Assembly (NCBI RefSeq): GCF_003245365.1
Contig: NZ_NBIU01000009.1
Coordinates: forward strand, 1 to 60,095
Length of the DNA stretch: 60,095 nt
Source of the DNA: Helicobacter valdiviensis
GTDB taxonomy: Bacteria > Campylobacterota > Campylobacteria > Campylobacterales > Helicobacteraceae
Direction: 5' to 3'
The notes beneath the pieces are model-generated. The model made no database searches. It saw nothing but the letters and a program-made list of their open reading frames with translations, and was not told where the DNA came from. The position numbers and the translations under genes are program-made. Shown here in pieces: positions 28,418 to 38,170 of the stretch. The first letter of the stretch is position 1. Each line of letters starts with the position of its first letter.

Positions 28418-28430
28418 TTTAGGAGTAAAA

Positions 28431-28823
28431 ATGAAAATAAGAATCTATTATGAAGATACAGATTGTGGCGGGATTGTCTATCATGCAAATTATCTAAAAT
28501 ATTGCGAAAGGGCAAGAAGTGAGTGGTTTTTCACACTTGGCTTAAGCCCACAGGATAAAGAAGTAGGATTTGTCGTAAAATCTATGCAAATTGAGTTTTT
28601 ACACCCTGCAAAACTTGGCGATTTACTAGAGGTAAAAACCAAAATTTTAGAGCTTAAAAGTGCTTCTATTTTATTAGAGCAAGAAATATTTTTACAAGAA
28701 AAAAAGATATTTTCTGCTACAATTTTGCTAGTTTGTATCAAGCTTGGAGAAAACAAAATACCAAAAATAACCAAAATCCCAGCCTTTGCAAATGAAATTT
28801 TTAAAAATTTACAAAAAGATTAA
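28431..28823 (+). CDS. ybgC: YbgC-type acyl-CoA thioesterase
   Basis: The 130-residue product is a hotdog-fold thioesterase of the 4-hydroxybenzoyl-CoA thioesterase/YbgC group. The catalytic Asp and the following signature are in YEDTDCGGIVYHANYLKY (residues 5-22, given here in part). ERARSEW follows. In H. pylori YbgC hydrolyses long-chain acyl-CoAs. It lies 13 bp after the WG-repeat gene behind AGGAG and 2 bp before the DUF493 gene. It is not beside tol-pal genes here. Confidence 0.92.
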   Translation: MKIRIYYEDTDCGGIVYHANYLKYCERARSEWFFTLGLSPQDKEVGFVVKSMQIEFLHPAKLGDLLEVKTKILELKSASILLEQEIFLQEKKIFSATILLVCIKLGENKIPKITKIPAFANEIFKNLQKD

Positions 28824-28825
28824 AT

Positions 28826-29071
28826 ATGGAAAAACCACAAATCACCTATCCATGCCTTTGGCAGTATAAAATTATTGGAAATGATAAAGATGAGCTTGTA
28901 GAAATTGCTTTTACCCTTATAGATAAGGAATTTAAGCACACTCTAGGCAAAGCAAGCAAAGGTGGCAAATACCACAGCATCAATATTGAAGTGCAAGTAG
29001 ATAATGAGGAAGAACGCAATTTAATTTTTTCTAAATTTTCAAAACATGAAAAAATCCATATTGTTATTTAA
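28826..29071 (+). CDS. DUF493 (YbeD-like) family protein
   Basis: The 81-residue product has the DUF493/UPF0250 pattern: YPCLWQYKIIG at the start, then a helix, then SKGGKYHSINIEVQVDNEEE and an ending strand. These proteins have an ACT-like fold and unknown, possibly regulatory, function. It starts 2 bp after ybgC and overlaps the next gene by 26 bp in a different frame. Confidence 0.8.
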   Translation: MEKPQITYPCLWQYKIIGNDKDELVEIAFTLIDKEFKHTLGKASKGGKYHSINIEVQVDNEEERNLIFSKFSKHEKIHIVI

Positions 29072-29777
29072 CCTTATCTTTCTGTTTTTACCACTTTGTC
29101 TTAGTGCAAATAAAATCCGCACTTGCCTAATGCAAAGCTATCCTATTTTAAAAATCACAAACAATCAAGTCATTTTAAAAAATTCCCACTCCATTCCTTT
29201 TGCAACGCACAAAGAAAATGCAAGCTATGAAGAAAGATTGCAAAATCCTGATATTGCAAGTATATTTCTCTATCCCTATCCAAAAAATGCTCCTAAAAAT
29301 CCTTATGAAGATTCCTCACGCATAAGAAATTTAGAACTTTTGGGGCAAGTTTATGGAGACACTAAAGAAGCGATTGAGAAAAATCTAAAAAAGCTAACTT
29401 GGCTAGATGGGGAAGTCTTTTTATTCAATACTCAAAATGGAGCTTATGAGGCACTAATACGCGTTAAAAACAAACTAAAATTACTGGATAAAAAATTTCT
29501 CCCCTATCTTAGCAAAATCGGCGGAACATATAAATATAGAAAAATAGCAAAAACAAATCGCCTAAGTGCACATAGCTATGGGATTGCAATAGATATTAGC
29601 GTGGCGCATTCTAGCTATTGGCTTTGGGATAAAAAAAGAAGAAATCCACCCAAAATTCCACAAGAAATTATAGAAATTTTTGAAAGTGAAGGATTTATTT
29701 GGGGAGGAAAATGGTGGCATTATGATACGATGCATTTTGAATACCGCCCTGAAATCTTATGCTATGGGCGTTCATAA
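29046..29777 (+). CDS. M15-family D,D-peptidase-like protein (probable carboxypeptidase)
   Basis: The 243-residue product has a signal peptide (MKKSILLFNLIFLFLPLCLSA) and a C-terminal M15 domain. The zinc ligands and catalytic residue are visible as SAHSYGIAID (H176, D183) and HYDTMHFEYR (D227, H230). M15 enzymes of the VanY/DdpX type cleave D-Ala-D-Ala or cross-linked stem peptides of peptidoglycan. The ATG is inside the DUF493 gene (26-bp overlap), which I accept because it gives a clean signal peptide. The 3' end overlaps the convergent gene by 16 bp. Substrate is inferred from the family. Confidence 0.85.
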   Translation: MKKSILLFNLIFLFLPLCLSANKIRTCLMQSYPILKITNNQVILKNSHSIPFATHKENASYEERLQNPDIASIFLYPYPKNAPKNPYEDSSRIRNLELLGQVYGDTKEAIEKNLKKLTWLDGEVFLFNTQNGAYEALIRVKNKLKLLDKKFLPYLSKIGGTYKYRKIAKTNRLSAHSYGIAIDISVAHSSYWLWDKKRRNPPKIPQEIIEIFESEGFIWGGKWWHYDTMHFEYRPEILCYGRS

Positions 29778-30202
29778 TATACAAGCTCTTTTGTATCTCC
29801 TCTATCTTCTTGATAGATAATGTAAAATTTATTTTGATAAAGACTATGCACTCTAACTTCTTCTCCATTTTTTAACACGACTTCTTGGCTACTTAGCAAT
29901 ATCCCCCCTACTGCTTTACCTAAAGATGGCACAAATAAAGCTAAACTACAAGCTAATAAAACACCATATATAACCCTTAAAATCTTAGCTAAACCACTCA
30001 ATAGAGAACCTAGCCCAAAAATCACAACAAGCAAAGCAAAAATCACTCCATTAAATACATTTCCAAAAAAAGGATTGAAAAACTCTTTAATCCCATAAAA
30101 CTGAATATAATTTACAAAAATTGCCACCCAAAACACACACATTAAAATAAAAACAAAAAATATACCCACAAAAATAGATTGGATAAAATCTGCCACTTTC
30201 AT
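29762..30202 (-). CDS. Hypothetical inner-membrane protein
   Basis: The 146-residue product has three or four predicted membrane helices (about residues 8-32, 44-72 and 76-100). A short soluble C-terminal domain follows (LKNGEEVRVHSLYQNKFYIIY). I do not recognise a family. It follows the TsaC-like gene by 1 bp on the minus strand, so it belongs to the carB transcript. Its 3' end overlaps that of the M15 gene. Confidence 0.7.
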   Translation of the reverse strand: MKVADFIQSIFVGIFFVFILMCVFWVAIFVNYIQFYGIKEFFNPFFGNVFNGVIFALLVVIFGLGSLLSGLAKILRVIYGVLLACSLALFVPSLGKAVGGILLSSQEVVLKNGEEVRVHSLYQNKFYIIYQEDRGDTKELVYYERP

Positions 30203-30203
30203 C

Positions 30204-30653
30204 TTAGCCCCTTATTTTTCTTATTTTTTTATGATGGATTAAAAAGATTTTTGATGCTTCTTTTTCTTCTATCCCTCGCTTATCTAGCACAACTACATCG
30301 CTTTTTGCTAACGCATAGTCTAGTATAAATTTTTGCTTATGAAAGTTTGCTGAACTTGAATAAAGCGCATCAAAAAAAGACAAAAATTCTTGATGTAAGC
30401 CACTCATTACCACACGCACTGCAATATTTTTGGGTTCTTTATAAATAAAAGTTGTTTTTTTGCTTTTTCTTACCCTATTTTTATGGAGATTTGGCACTCT
30501 AGTTATTTTTTTTAAATTTTGCAAACTAGAAGTTGTTATAAGCACATTTTTGGAAATTTCGCGCCCTTTGATTGTATTTAGTTGATGGAAATCTAAAGAA
30601 AGAAAGCCCGCAGTAGTATCACTTTGGGCAAGATAAATCAGTGGTTTTTGCAT
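30204..30653 (-). CDS. Short Sua5/YciO/YrdC-like protein
   Basis: The 149-residue product resembles the TsaC/YrdC fold, whose members make threonylcarbamoyl-adenylate for the t6A modification of tRNA. The start (PLIYLAQSDTTAGFLS) is in the position of the usual YPTET..G motif, and the basic segment KNRVRKSKKTTFIY in that of the KxRP motif. It is well short of the usual 190-plus residues, so it may be a reduced form or have lost activity. It starts at the carB stop (1-bp overlap). The identification is moderate. Confidence 0.55.
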   Translation of the reverse strand: MQKPLIYLAQSDTTAGFLSLDFHQLNTIKGREISKNVLITTSSLQNLKKITRVPNLHKNRVRKSKKTTFIYKEPKNIAVRVVMSGLHQEFLSFFDALYSSSANFHKQKFILDYALAKSDVVVLDKRGIEEKEASKIFLIHHKKIRKIRG

Positions 30654-33600
30654 TATTTTAGAAAATCTTGGATAGACTTTGCAAGATTTGGATTTTTCTC
30701 CCTAATTTCCCCGATAGCTAAAATTGCCACTCTAGCTGCTTCAATCGTTGTAAAATAAGGCACATTGTTGCGTAAAACTTGTGTTCTTATTTTATCTGTA
30801 TCATCCTTACTGGAAGCCTCATCACTTGTATTAATTGCTAAGGCAATTTCTCCATTTGCGAGCATATCGCCAATATTTGGACGCCCCTCGCTAATTTTTA
30901 ATGCCTCTTTACATGTAATCCCTGCTTCTTCTATAATCTTAGCCGTTCCCCTTGTAGCACACAAGCTAAATCCAAGCTCTTTTAGTTTTCTTGCAAACTC
31001 CACTGCATAGGGCTTATCCAATGCTTTTAAAGATAAAAAGACTTCACCACTTAATGGAATATTATTCTTACAAGCCAACTGACTTTTAGCAAAGCTAATT
31101 CCAAAACTATCGCTAATCCCCATAACCTCACCTGTAGAACGCATCTCTGGCCCTAAAACCATCACTGCACCGTTTAATTTGTTAAATGGGAAAACAGATT
31201 CTTTTACTGCAATATGATTGGATAACTTTGGTTTATACAATCCATCTTTAAATTCCACTTTTTTGAAGGTATCATAACGCATAAGTGCCGATTTTAAATC
31301 CCTATTTACCATTACATCTGTTGCAACTTTAGCTAGAGGTATGCCTGTAGCTTTAGACACAAAAGGCACAGTGCGTGAAGCCCTAGGATTTACTTCAATC
31401 AAATACAAAGTATCTTCAAAAATAGCATATTGTGTATTCATAAGTCCCACTACTCCAAGATTTCTTGCAATCTTAGCAGTAGTCTCTTCAATTTCTTTAA
31501 TCTTGTCTTCTTTTATACTAATTGTAGGGAGCGAACAAGCAGAATCCCCACTATGGATTCCTGCCTCTTCAATGTGTTGCATAATCCCTGCAATATACAC
31601 ATCTACTCCATCGCAGATAATATCCACATCAAGTTCTACTGCATTATTTAAAAACTTATCAATTAAAACTGGAGAATCCTCACTAACACTTACAGCCTCA
31701 CTCATATAATCTTGTAATTCTGCAATATTATAAACAATCCGCATAGCACGCCCACCAAGCACATAGCTAGGACGCACAAGCACTGGGAAACCTATACTTT
31801 GTGCGATACTAATAGCCTCTTCTTTCGTAAAAGCAGTGCCATTTTTTGGTTGCAACAATCCATTTTCTTCAACAAATTTAGAAAACTTTTCTCTATCTTC
31901 TGCTACATCTATGGTTTTGGCACTTGTGCCTATAATATTTGCTCCTATGGTTGTAAGCTTTTTGGCAAGCTTAAGTGGAGTTTGTCCTCCAAAATGCACG
32001 ATGATTCCATCTGGCTTTTCTCTTTCAATCACAGATCTTACATGCTCAAATGTAATAGGTTCAAAATAAAGCACATCACTTGTATCATAATCGGTGCTAA
32101 CAGTTTCTGGATTACAATTATACATAATGCTTTTAATCCCCATATCTTTAAGGGCAAAGGCTGCATGCACACACGCATAATCAAATTCAATCCCTTGTCC
32201 TATGCGGTTTGGTCCTCCACCAATAATCATTACTTTTTTACATTCTTGCTTTTGCTTGTCTTGTTCTTGATTAATAAAAGGAATGTGAGAATACAAATAA
32301 GCAGTTTTTGTAGCAAATTCTGCCGCACAAGTATCTACTTCACTATAAGCTTGGATAATGCCTAAATTTTTACGCAAAGAGTAAATATCTTCTTCTCTTA
32401 TCTCTAAAGATTCCTTTTGATTAATCAAAAAGGCAAGCATCTTGTCGCTAAAACCATAAATTTTGGCTTCTCTTAAAAATTCTTCCTTTTGCAATTTTTC
32501 AAAACTAATATTGTTTTCAAATTGTATAATCTCTTCAATTTGATATAAGAAATAAGGATCTATCTTGCTCCACTCATGCACCTCTTCTACACTTATTCCT
32601 TGTCTAAAAGCATCGGCTACATAAAGGATTCTATTTGCATTAGGACGCCTTACTTCTCTTTGTATTTCTACTAAATCACTACTTTGTGGATTAAATCCAA
32701 AAATCCCTGTTTCTAAACTATTAAGTGCTTTTTGTAAAGACTCTTTAAAAGTAGCACCGATTGCCATAACCTCGCCAATACTTTTCATAGAAGTAGTAAG
32801 AGTAGAGTCTGCTTGTGGAAACTTTTCAAAAGTAAAACGCGGAATTTTAGTAACAATATAATCTATGCTAGGCTCAAAACTTGCAGGGGTTCCTGTAATA
32901 TCGTTTTTAATTTCATCTAAAGTATAGCCCACTGCTAAAAGTGTTGCAACTTTAGCAATAGGATAACCTGTAGCCTTACTTGCAAGTGCTGAACTTCTTG
33001 AAACGCGTGGATTCATCTCAATAACCGTCATTCTACCTGTTTTAGGATTAAGTGCAAACTGCACATTGCTCCCACCCGTATCCACACCAATCTCGCGTAA
33101 AATTGCAAAAGAAGCATCACGCATTCTTTGATATTCTTTATCTGTAAGTGTAAGAGCAGGTGCAATAGTAATGGAATCCCCTGTATGCACACCCATAGGA
33201 TCTAAGTTTTCAATAGAACATACAATAATACAATTATCCTCTTTATCGCGGATAACCTCCATCTCATATTCTTTCCAACCTAATAAAGACTCTTCAATCA
33301 AAATCTCGCCAATAGGGCTAATCTCCAATCCCGCTTCTACTAAAGATTTAAATTCATCAATATTATAAGCTACACCACTACCGCCACCTGCTAGAGTATA
33401 ACTTGCTCTAATAATCAAAGGAAAACCAATCTCTTTTGCAGCTTCTAAGGCTTCATTAAGTGTATAGGCATAGCGGGATTTTGGTAAGTCCATACCAATT
33501 TTTAACATTGCCTCTTTAAAAGCTTGTCTATCTTCACCTTTTTTAATGGCTTCTGGCTTTGCACCTAAAAATTTAATGCCCTCAAGCATTCCTTTTTCAA

Positions 33601-33907
33601 ACATACTCATTGCAATATTAAGTGCTGTTTGCCCTCCCATAGTAGGCAAAATAGCATCTACTTTTTCTTTTTGAATAATATCAGCGACAACTTCCTCTGT
33701 AATAGGCTCTATATAAGTTCTATCTGCAAATTCTGGATCTGTCATAATTGTTGCAGGATTTGAGTTAATAAGCACTACTTTATAGCCTAATTCTTTTAGA
33801 GTTTTTGCAGCTTGAGTTCCTGAATAATCAAATTCACAAGCTTGTCCAATCACAATAGGTCCTGAACCAATCAATAAAATTGTATTAATATCATTTCTTT
33901 TTGGCAT
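30653..33907 (-). CDS. carB: Carbamoyl-phosphate synthase, large subunit
   Basis: CarB makes carbamoyl phosphate for arginine and pyrimidine synthesis from bicarbonate, glutamine-derived ammonia and two ATP. The 1084-residue product has two ATP-grasp halves, each starting with a glycine-rich segment ([20 protein letters not shown] at residues about 11-30; [18 protein letters not shown] near 562-579). The C-terminal region (about 950-1084) is the MGS-like allosteric domain. The small subunit (carA) is not adjacent. A possible promoter lies about 140 bp upstream. Confidence 0.99.
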   Translation of the reverse strand: MPKRNDINTILLIGSGPIVIGQACEFDYSGTQAAKTLKELGYKVVLINSNPATIMTDPEFADRTYIEPITEEVVADIIQKEKVDAILPTMGGQTALNIAMSMFEKGMLEGIKFLGAKPEAIKKGEDRQAFKEAMLKIGMDLPKSRYAYTLNEALEAAKEIGFPLIIRASYTLAGGGSGVAYNIDEFKSLVEAGLEISPIGEILIEESLLGWKEYEMEVIRDKEDNCIIVCSIENLDPMGVHTGDSITIAPALTLTDKEYQRMRDASFAILREIGVDTGGSNVQFALNPKTGRMTVIEMNPRVSRSSALASKATGYPIAKVATLLAVGYTLDEIKNDITGTPASFEPSIDYIVTKIPRFTFEKFPQADSTLTTSMKSIGEVMAIGATFKESLQKALNSLETGIFGFNPQSSDLVEIQREVRRPNANRILYVADAFRQGISVEEVHEWSKIDPYFLYQIEEIIQFENNISFEKLQKEEFLREAKIYGFSDKMLAFLINQKESLEIREEDIYSLRKNLGIIQAYSEVDTCAAEFATKTAYLYSHIPFINQEQDKQKQECKKVMIIGGGPNRIGQGIEFDYACVHAAFALKDMGIKSIMYNCNPETVSTDYDTSDVLYFEPITFEHVRSVIEREKPDGIIVHFGGQTPLKLAKKLTTIGANIIGTSAKTIDVAEDREKFSKFVEENGLLQPKNGTAFTKEEAISIAQSIGFPVLVRPSYVLGGRAMRIVYNIAELQDYMSEAVSVSEDSPVLIDKFLNNAVELDVDIICDGVDVYIAGIMQHIEEAGIHSGDSACSLPTISIKEDKIKEIEETTAKIARNLGVVGLMNTQYAIFEDTLYLIEVNPRASRTVPFVSKATGIPLAKVATDVMVNRDLKSALMRYDTFKKVEFKDGLYKPKLSNHIAVKESVFPFNKLNGAVMVLGPEMRSTGEVMGISDSFGISFAKSQLACKNNIPLSGEVFLSLKALDKPYAVEFARKLKELGFSLCATRGTAKIIEEAGITCKEALKISEGRPNIGDMLANGEIALAINTSDEASSKDDTDKIRTQVLRNNVPYFTTIEAARVAILAIGEIREKNPNLAKSIQDFLK

Positions 33908-34188
33908 TAGTTCTTCTTTATGTAGTTTTTAAAAAAATCTTGTTATTTTAGCGTGTTAAGACTTAAATTTTTGTAGAACTTTTATGATTTTAGACGATTT
34001 TATTCCCACAAAGACAAAATATCTTCAAAAACACCATAAAACCACATTATACATTTCTGTCCTCATAGGATTTTATATTGATCAAATCAGAAAATAACAT
34101 ATAACAAGATAAGTTATATTCCAAAAACTTAAAATCTTGCTTCATAAATGTGCCTACCAGGCAAAATCCTAAATTTCCAAGATAAGCA
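33908..34188 (-). other. Intergenic region gpmI-carB
   Basis: The 281-bp gap contains a minus-strand -10 box TATAAT (34046-34051), likely the carB promoter, with a predicted leader of about 130 nt. Upstream of it lie a small TGCCT/AGGCA hairpin near 34151 and a 6-bp TATAAC/GTTATA stem (34100-34118), either of which could end the gpmI transcript. No supported gene was found. Confidence 0.5.
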
Positions 34189-35655
34189 CTAAAATAAAGG
34201 CTTATCCATTTCTTTTGGGATTTCTAGTCCCATAAGTTTCAAAATACTAGGAGCAATATTGCTAAGCCCTCCATCTTGCACTTTTTTTACCTCTGGAGCA
34301 TCAATAAAACACCAAACCTCACCAATGGTATGATTAGTTAAAATTTCCCCTTGTGCATTTTTCATCTCTTCACAATTTCCATGATCACTTGTTAAAACAA
34401 AAGCATAATCTAGCTCTTTTGCCTTGCTCCAAATGCGTCCTAGTTGTGTATCTACTGCTTCTACAGCCTTAATTGCAGCCTCTAGCACTCCTGTATGTCC
34501 CACCATATCACCATTTGCAAAATTCACCACAATAAAATCATATCCTGCTTCCATTGCTGCTAAAACCTCATCGCATACCTCTTTAGCACTCATTTGTGGT
34601 GCTAAATCATAAGTCTTTACCTTAGGCGATGGGATTAAAGAACGGCTTTCATTAATATAAGGTTCTTCCTTTCCCCCATTAAAGAAAAAGGTTACATGGG
34701 CATATTTTTCTGTTTCTGCGGTATGGAATTGCCTAAGATGATTCTTAGAAATAACTTCTGAGAGAGTATTCTTTACAAGTTCTTTAGGAAAAAGAATGGG
34801 GAAATTAAAGGTTTTATCATATTCGCACATTGTAATTATAGGGATTTTTACATACCTTTGCCTTTTAAATTCCTTAAAATCGTCCATTCCTAAAGCTTTT
34901 ATGATTTCTCTAGCCCTATCACTTCTAAAATTAGCAAAAATAAGTCCATCTCCTTCTTTAATCCCCTCATAGTTAAAAGAAGCAGGAACTAAAAACTCAT
35001 CATAAATCTCGCTTTCATATTGCTTTTTTACATATTCAATACTATCTATTTCTGCACGATTTTGTCCTAATGCTATTGTATTATAAGCTTGTTCTATCCT
35101 ATCCCAGCGATTATCCCTATCCATTGCATAAAATCTACCGCTAAGAGTTGCAATTTGAATATTTTTGCCTTTAATTTCTCCTAAAATCTGCTCCAAAAAT
35201 CCTTTAAAACTATTAGGCAAAACATCTCTACCATCGCTAATTAAATGCAAAATAACTTCTTTCTCCTTTGCATACCCCTTAGCCAAAGCCAAAATATGAT
35301 CCAAATGCGAATGCACGCCTCCATCACTTGCTAAACCCACAATATGAATTCTTTTACACTCTTTAAGACTATTTAATGCAGGATTATCCATAAGCTCATT
35401 TTTTTCTATAGCTTGATTGATTTTTACTAAATCTTGATAGAGGATTCTCCCACTCCCCAAACACATATGCCCCACTTCTGAATTTCCCATTTGTTCTTGT
35501 GGCAAGCCCACTGATAAACCATAAGTTTTAATCATTCCATAAGGAACTTGCTTGAATAACTTTTCATAAGTAGGTTTTTTGGCCTTTTTAAAAGCATTAA
35601 ATTCCTCTTCCTTACTTTCTCCTATGCCATCTGTAATTATTAAAATGCTCTTCAT
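34189..35655 (-). CDS. gpmI: Phosphoglycerate mutase, cofactor-independent
   Basis: The enzyme interconverts 2- and 3-phosphoglycerate in central carbon metabolism with Mn ions and no 2,3-bisphosphoglycerate. From the ATG at 35655 the product is 488 residues and begins MKSILIITDGIGESKEEEF. The frame extends to 35721, but GGA before 35655 and the family N-terminus favour this start. The phospho-Ser loop is QMGNSEVGHMCLGSG; metal ligands include TSDHGNCEEM and NHTIGEV. It is divergent from mraY. Confidence 0.97.
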   Translation of the reverse strand: MKSILIITDGIGESKEEEFNAFKKAKKPTYEKLFKQVPYGMIKTYGLSVGLPQEQMGNSEVGHMCLGSGRILYQDLVKINQAIEKNELMDNPALNSLKECKRIHIVGLASDGGVHSHLDHILALAKGYAKEKEVILHLISDGRDVLPNSFKGFLEQILGEIKGKNIQIATLSGRFYAMDRDNRWDRIEQAYNTIALGQNRAEIDSIEYVKKQYESEIYDEFLVPASFNYEGIKEGDGLIFANFRSDRAREIIKALGMDDFKEFKRQRYVKIPIITMCEYDKTFNFPILFPKELVKNTLSEVISKNHLRQFHTAETEKYAHVTFFFNGGKEEPYINESRSLIPSPKVKTYDLAPQMSAKEVCDEVLAAMEAGYDFIVVNFANGDMVGHTGVLEAAIKAVEAVDTQLGRIWSKAKELDYAFVLTSDHGNCEEMKNAQGEILTNHTIGEVWCFIDAPEVKKVQDGGLSNIAPSILKLMGLEIPKEMDKPLF

Positions 35656-35733
35656 TATTTTTTCCATCATTAAAGTTATTTTATGATAGAATCCTACCCA
35701 ATTTTTTATAATTTTTTTCATGGGTTTTACAAA

Positions 35734-36792
35734 ATGCTTTATTATTTGTATTCTTTTTTAGATATTAACATCTTCCAATATATCACAGTTAGGGCGGCTA
35801 TCGCATTTTTTGGTGCGTTTTTACTCACTTGGTTTTTTATGCCAAAATATATTCTATGGGCTAAAAAACAAAATGCAAACCAACCTATCTCAAAATTTGC
35901 TCCCAAAAATCACCAACAAAAATCCAACACTCCCACAATGGGGGGAATTGTCTTTATCCTCTCTACTCTCATAGCCTCTTTAGTATGTGCTAAGCTTAAT
36001 AATGCTTATGTAATTTTTGGTTTGCTTAGTATAATATTTTTCTGTCTTATTGGAATTCAAGATGATTTTTCTAAAGTTATGCGTAAAAAAAATGCTGGAA
36101 TGAGTGCAAAAATGAAATTTTTCTTGCAAATTTTAAGTGCCTTTATTATCTCCTTGGGACTTTATCTAATAGACTTTGAAGGAACTTTTTATTTGCCCTT
36201 TATTAAAAACGAATTGTGGGATTTTGGAATTTTTAGTATTGCATTTTGGATTTTAGTCTTTGTGGCTACAAGTAATGCTGTTAATCTAACAGATGGCTTA
36301 GATGGGCTTGTGGCTATCCCTTCTATCTACGCTATTACAACTTTGGGGATTTTTGTATATATTGCAGGACATTCTGGACTAAGTAGTTATCTTTTATGGC
36401 CTAAAGTAATAGGAAGTGGAGAAGTAGCTATTCTTAGTGCCTCTTTAGTGGGTTCTTTAATAGGCTTTTTGTGGTATAACTGCCACCCTGCACAAGTTTT
36501 TATGGGAGATAGCGGAAGTCTAGCACTTGGAGGATTTATCGCCTATACTGCAATTATCTCTAAAAATGAAATTTTACTTTTTTTAATAGGTTTTATTTTT
36601 GTTTTAGAGGCTCTTTCTGTAATTTTACAAATAGGAAGCTACAAAACTAGAGGCAAAAAACTCTTTTTAATGGCTCCCCTCCACCACCATTTTGAAGAAA
36701 AAGGATTAAGTGAGTCTAAAATTATTGTGCGTTTTTGGATTGTAGCTTTAATGAGCAATCTCATTGCACTCTTAACACTCAAAATTCGCTAA
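35734..36792 (+). CDS. mraY: Phospho-N-acetylmuramoyl-pentapeptide transferase
   Basis: MraY transfers phospho-MurNAc-pentapeptide to undecaprenyl phosphate, making lipid I in the inner membrane. From the ATG at 35734 the product is 352 residues; the frame extends upstream, but this start matches the family N-terminus (MLYYLYSFLDINIFQYI). It has about ten membrane helices with NAVNLTDGLDGL, FMGDSGS and the C-terminal MAPLHHHFE. The Shine-Dalgarno sequence is weak. murD follows by 10 bp. Confidence 0.97.
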   Translation: MLYYLYSFLDINIFQYITVRAAIAFFGAFLLTWFFMPKYILWAKKQNANQPISKFAPKNHQQKSNTPTMGGIVFILSTLIASLVCAKLNNAYVIFGLLSIIFFCLIGIQDDFSKVMRKKNAGMSAKMKFFLQILSAFIISLGLYLIDFEGTFYLPFIKNELWDFGIFSIAFWILVFVATSNAVNLTDGLDGLVAIPSIYAITTLGIFVYIAGHSGLSSYLLWPKVIGSGEVAILSASLVGSLIGFLWYNCHPAQVFMGDSGSLALGGFIAYTAIISKNEILLFLIGFIFVLEALSVILQIGSYKTRGKKLFLMAPLHHHFEEKGLSESKIIVRFWIVALMSNLIALLTLKIR

Positions 36793-36802
36793 GGAAGGCA
36801 AT

Positions 36803-38020
36803 ATGAATATTTTACTAGGCTATGGTATTACTAATCAAGAAATTGCAAAAAGATTTGCTCCATGCTTCATTTTTGATGATAGTTTTAAAGAACAAAGCAA
36901 AGATACTCTAGGCAATCTTCTCTATCCTGCAAGTTCTCTTTCTGAAATTTTAAAAGAACAAAAAGATGCTAAAATCATCACAAGTCCTGGTATCCCACCC
37001 CATAACCCTATGATAAAACAAAGCAATCCTATTAGCGAATATGATTTTTTTGCTTCTTGTATGCCTTATAGTATTTTTATTAGTGGAACAAATGGTAAAA
37101 CCACCACTACACAAATTTTAGGACATCTTTTAGAAAAATTTGGTGCTGTGTGTGGAGGAAACATCGGCACACCTCTTGCAGCCTTACCACAAAATGCTAA
37201 AATTTGGATTTTAGAAACAAGCTCTTTTACACTCCATTACACAAAAATCGCCAAGCCAAATCTTTATCTCTTACTCCCTATCTCTGAAGATCATATTAGT
37301 TGGCATGGAAGCTTTGAGGCCTACAAAGAAGCAAAGCTAAAGCCTCTTTTATCTATGCAAGATAAAGAAGTAGCAGTTCTTCCTGCCTCTTTAAAAGACC
37401 ATCCTTTTTGCACTAAAAGTCTAGCAACTCTTATTTTCTATGAAGATTCTAAAGATTTAGCAAATACTTTTAAAATTGATTTAGAAAAAATCAAATTCAA
37501 AGAACCCTTTTTACTAGATAGTCTCCTAGCTCTAAGTGCAACCAAAATCCTATTTAATACATTAGATTACACACTTCTTAATTCTTTTGAAATAGGCAAA
37601 CACCGCTTAGAAGAATTTAAAGACAATGACAATAGACTTTATGTAGATGATAGCAAGGGCACAAATGTAGATGCTACACTAGAGGCACTAAAACGCTATC
37701 AAGATTTTAAAATCCTGCTAATTTTGGGTGGAGATGATAAGGGGGCTAATTTAGAACCTTTATTTAATTTAGCCAAAAACTTAAAAATCAAAATTTTTGC
37801 CATTGGTAAAAATACAGATAAAATTGCTTCTTTAGCTTCACAATTTCAAATACAATGTCTTTCTTGCTACACTTTAGAAAAAGCTATGCCTCTTTTAAAA
37901 CAAGAACATAATTTGCAAAGTGTTGCTTTGCTCTCTCCTGCTGCTGCAAGTTTGGATCAATTTAGCTCTTACAAACAAAGAGGAGAATTGTTTGTAAAAC
38001 TTGCTCTTGCTTCTTGCTAG
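36803..38020 (+). CDS. murD: UDP-N-acetylmuramoylalanine--D-glutamate ligase
   Basis: MurD adds D-glutamate to UDP-MurNAc-L-Ala in cytoplasmic peptidoglycan precursor synthesis. The 405-residue product is at the short end for the family. The N-terminal Rossmann domain is reduced. The ATP loop is FISGTNGKTTTT (about residues 92-103). The central domain has LPISEDHISWHG and the C-terminal domain has DDSKGTNVDATLEAL. AAGGAAGG precedes the ATG, 10 bp after mraY. Confidence 0.95.
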   Translation: MNILLGYGITNQEIAKRFAPCFIFDDSFKEQSKDTLGNLLYPASSLSEILKEQKDAKIITSPGIPPHNPMIKQSNPISEYDFFASCMPYSIFISGTNGKTTTTQILGHLLEKFGAVCGGNIGTPLAALPQNAKIWILETSSFTLHYTKIAKPNLYLLLPISEDHISWHGSFEAYKEAKLKPLLSMQDKEVAVLPASLKDHPFCTKSLATLIFYEDSKDLANTFKIDLEKIKFKEPFLLDSLLALSATKILFNTLDYTLLNSFEIGKHRLEEFKDNDNRLYVDDSKGTNVDATLEALKRYQDFKILLILGGDDKGANLEPLFNLAKNLKIKIFAIGKNTDKIASLASQFQIQCLSCYTLEKAMPLLKQEHNLQSVALLSPAAASLDQFSSYKQRGELFVKLALASC

Positions 38021-38170
38021 TTTTTGGCAAATTCTTTTATATTTAATCAAAATTATAAAAGTTTTTCTTTAATCTTAAAAGTTTCCTAAAACTTCATAAT
38101 AATTTACAAATTTAGGACTCTTATTTCAAAAATTCTCTATTGCAATTTTGATGATTTTATACAATGCTTC

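Noticed and set aside
31799-32365. A 188-codon plus-strand frame inside carB.
   Set aside because: It is the reverse-strand shadow of a well-conserved gene.
33984-34097. A 37-codon open frame on the plus strand between gpmI and carB.
   Set aside because: No Shine-Dalgarno sequence, no promoter in that direction, and it overlaps the probable minus-strand carB promoter.
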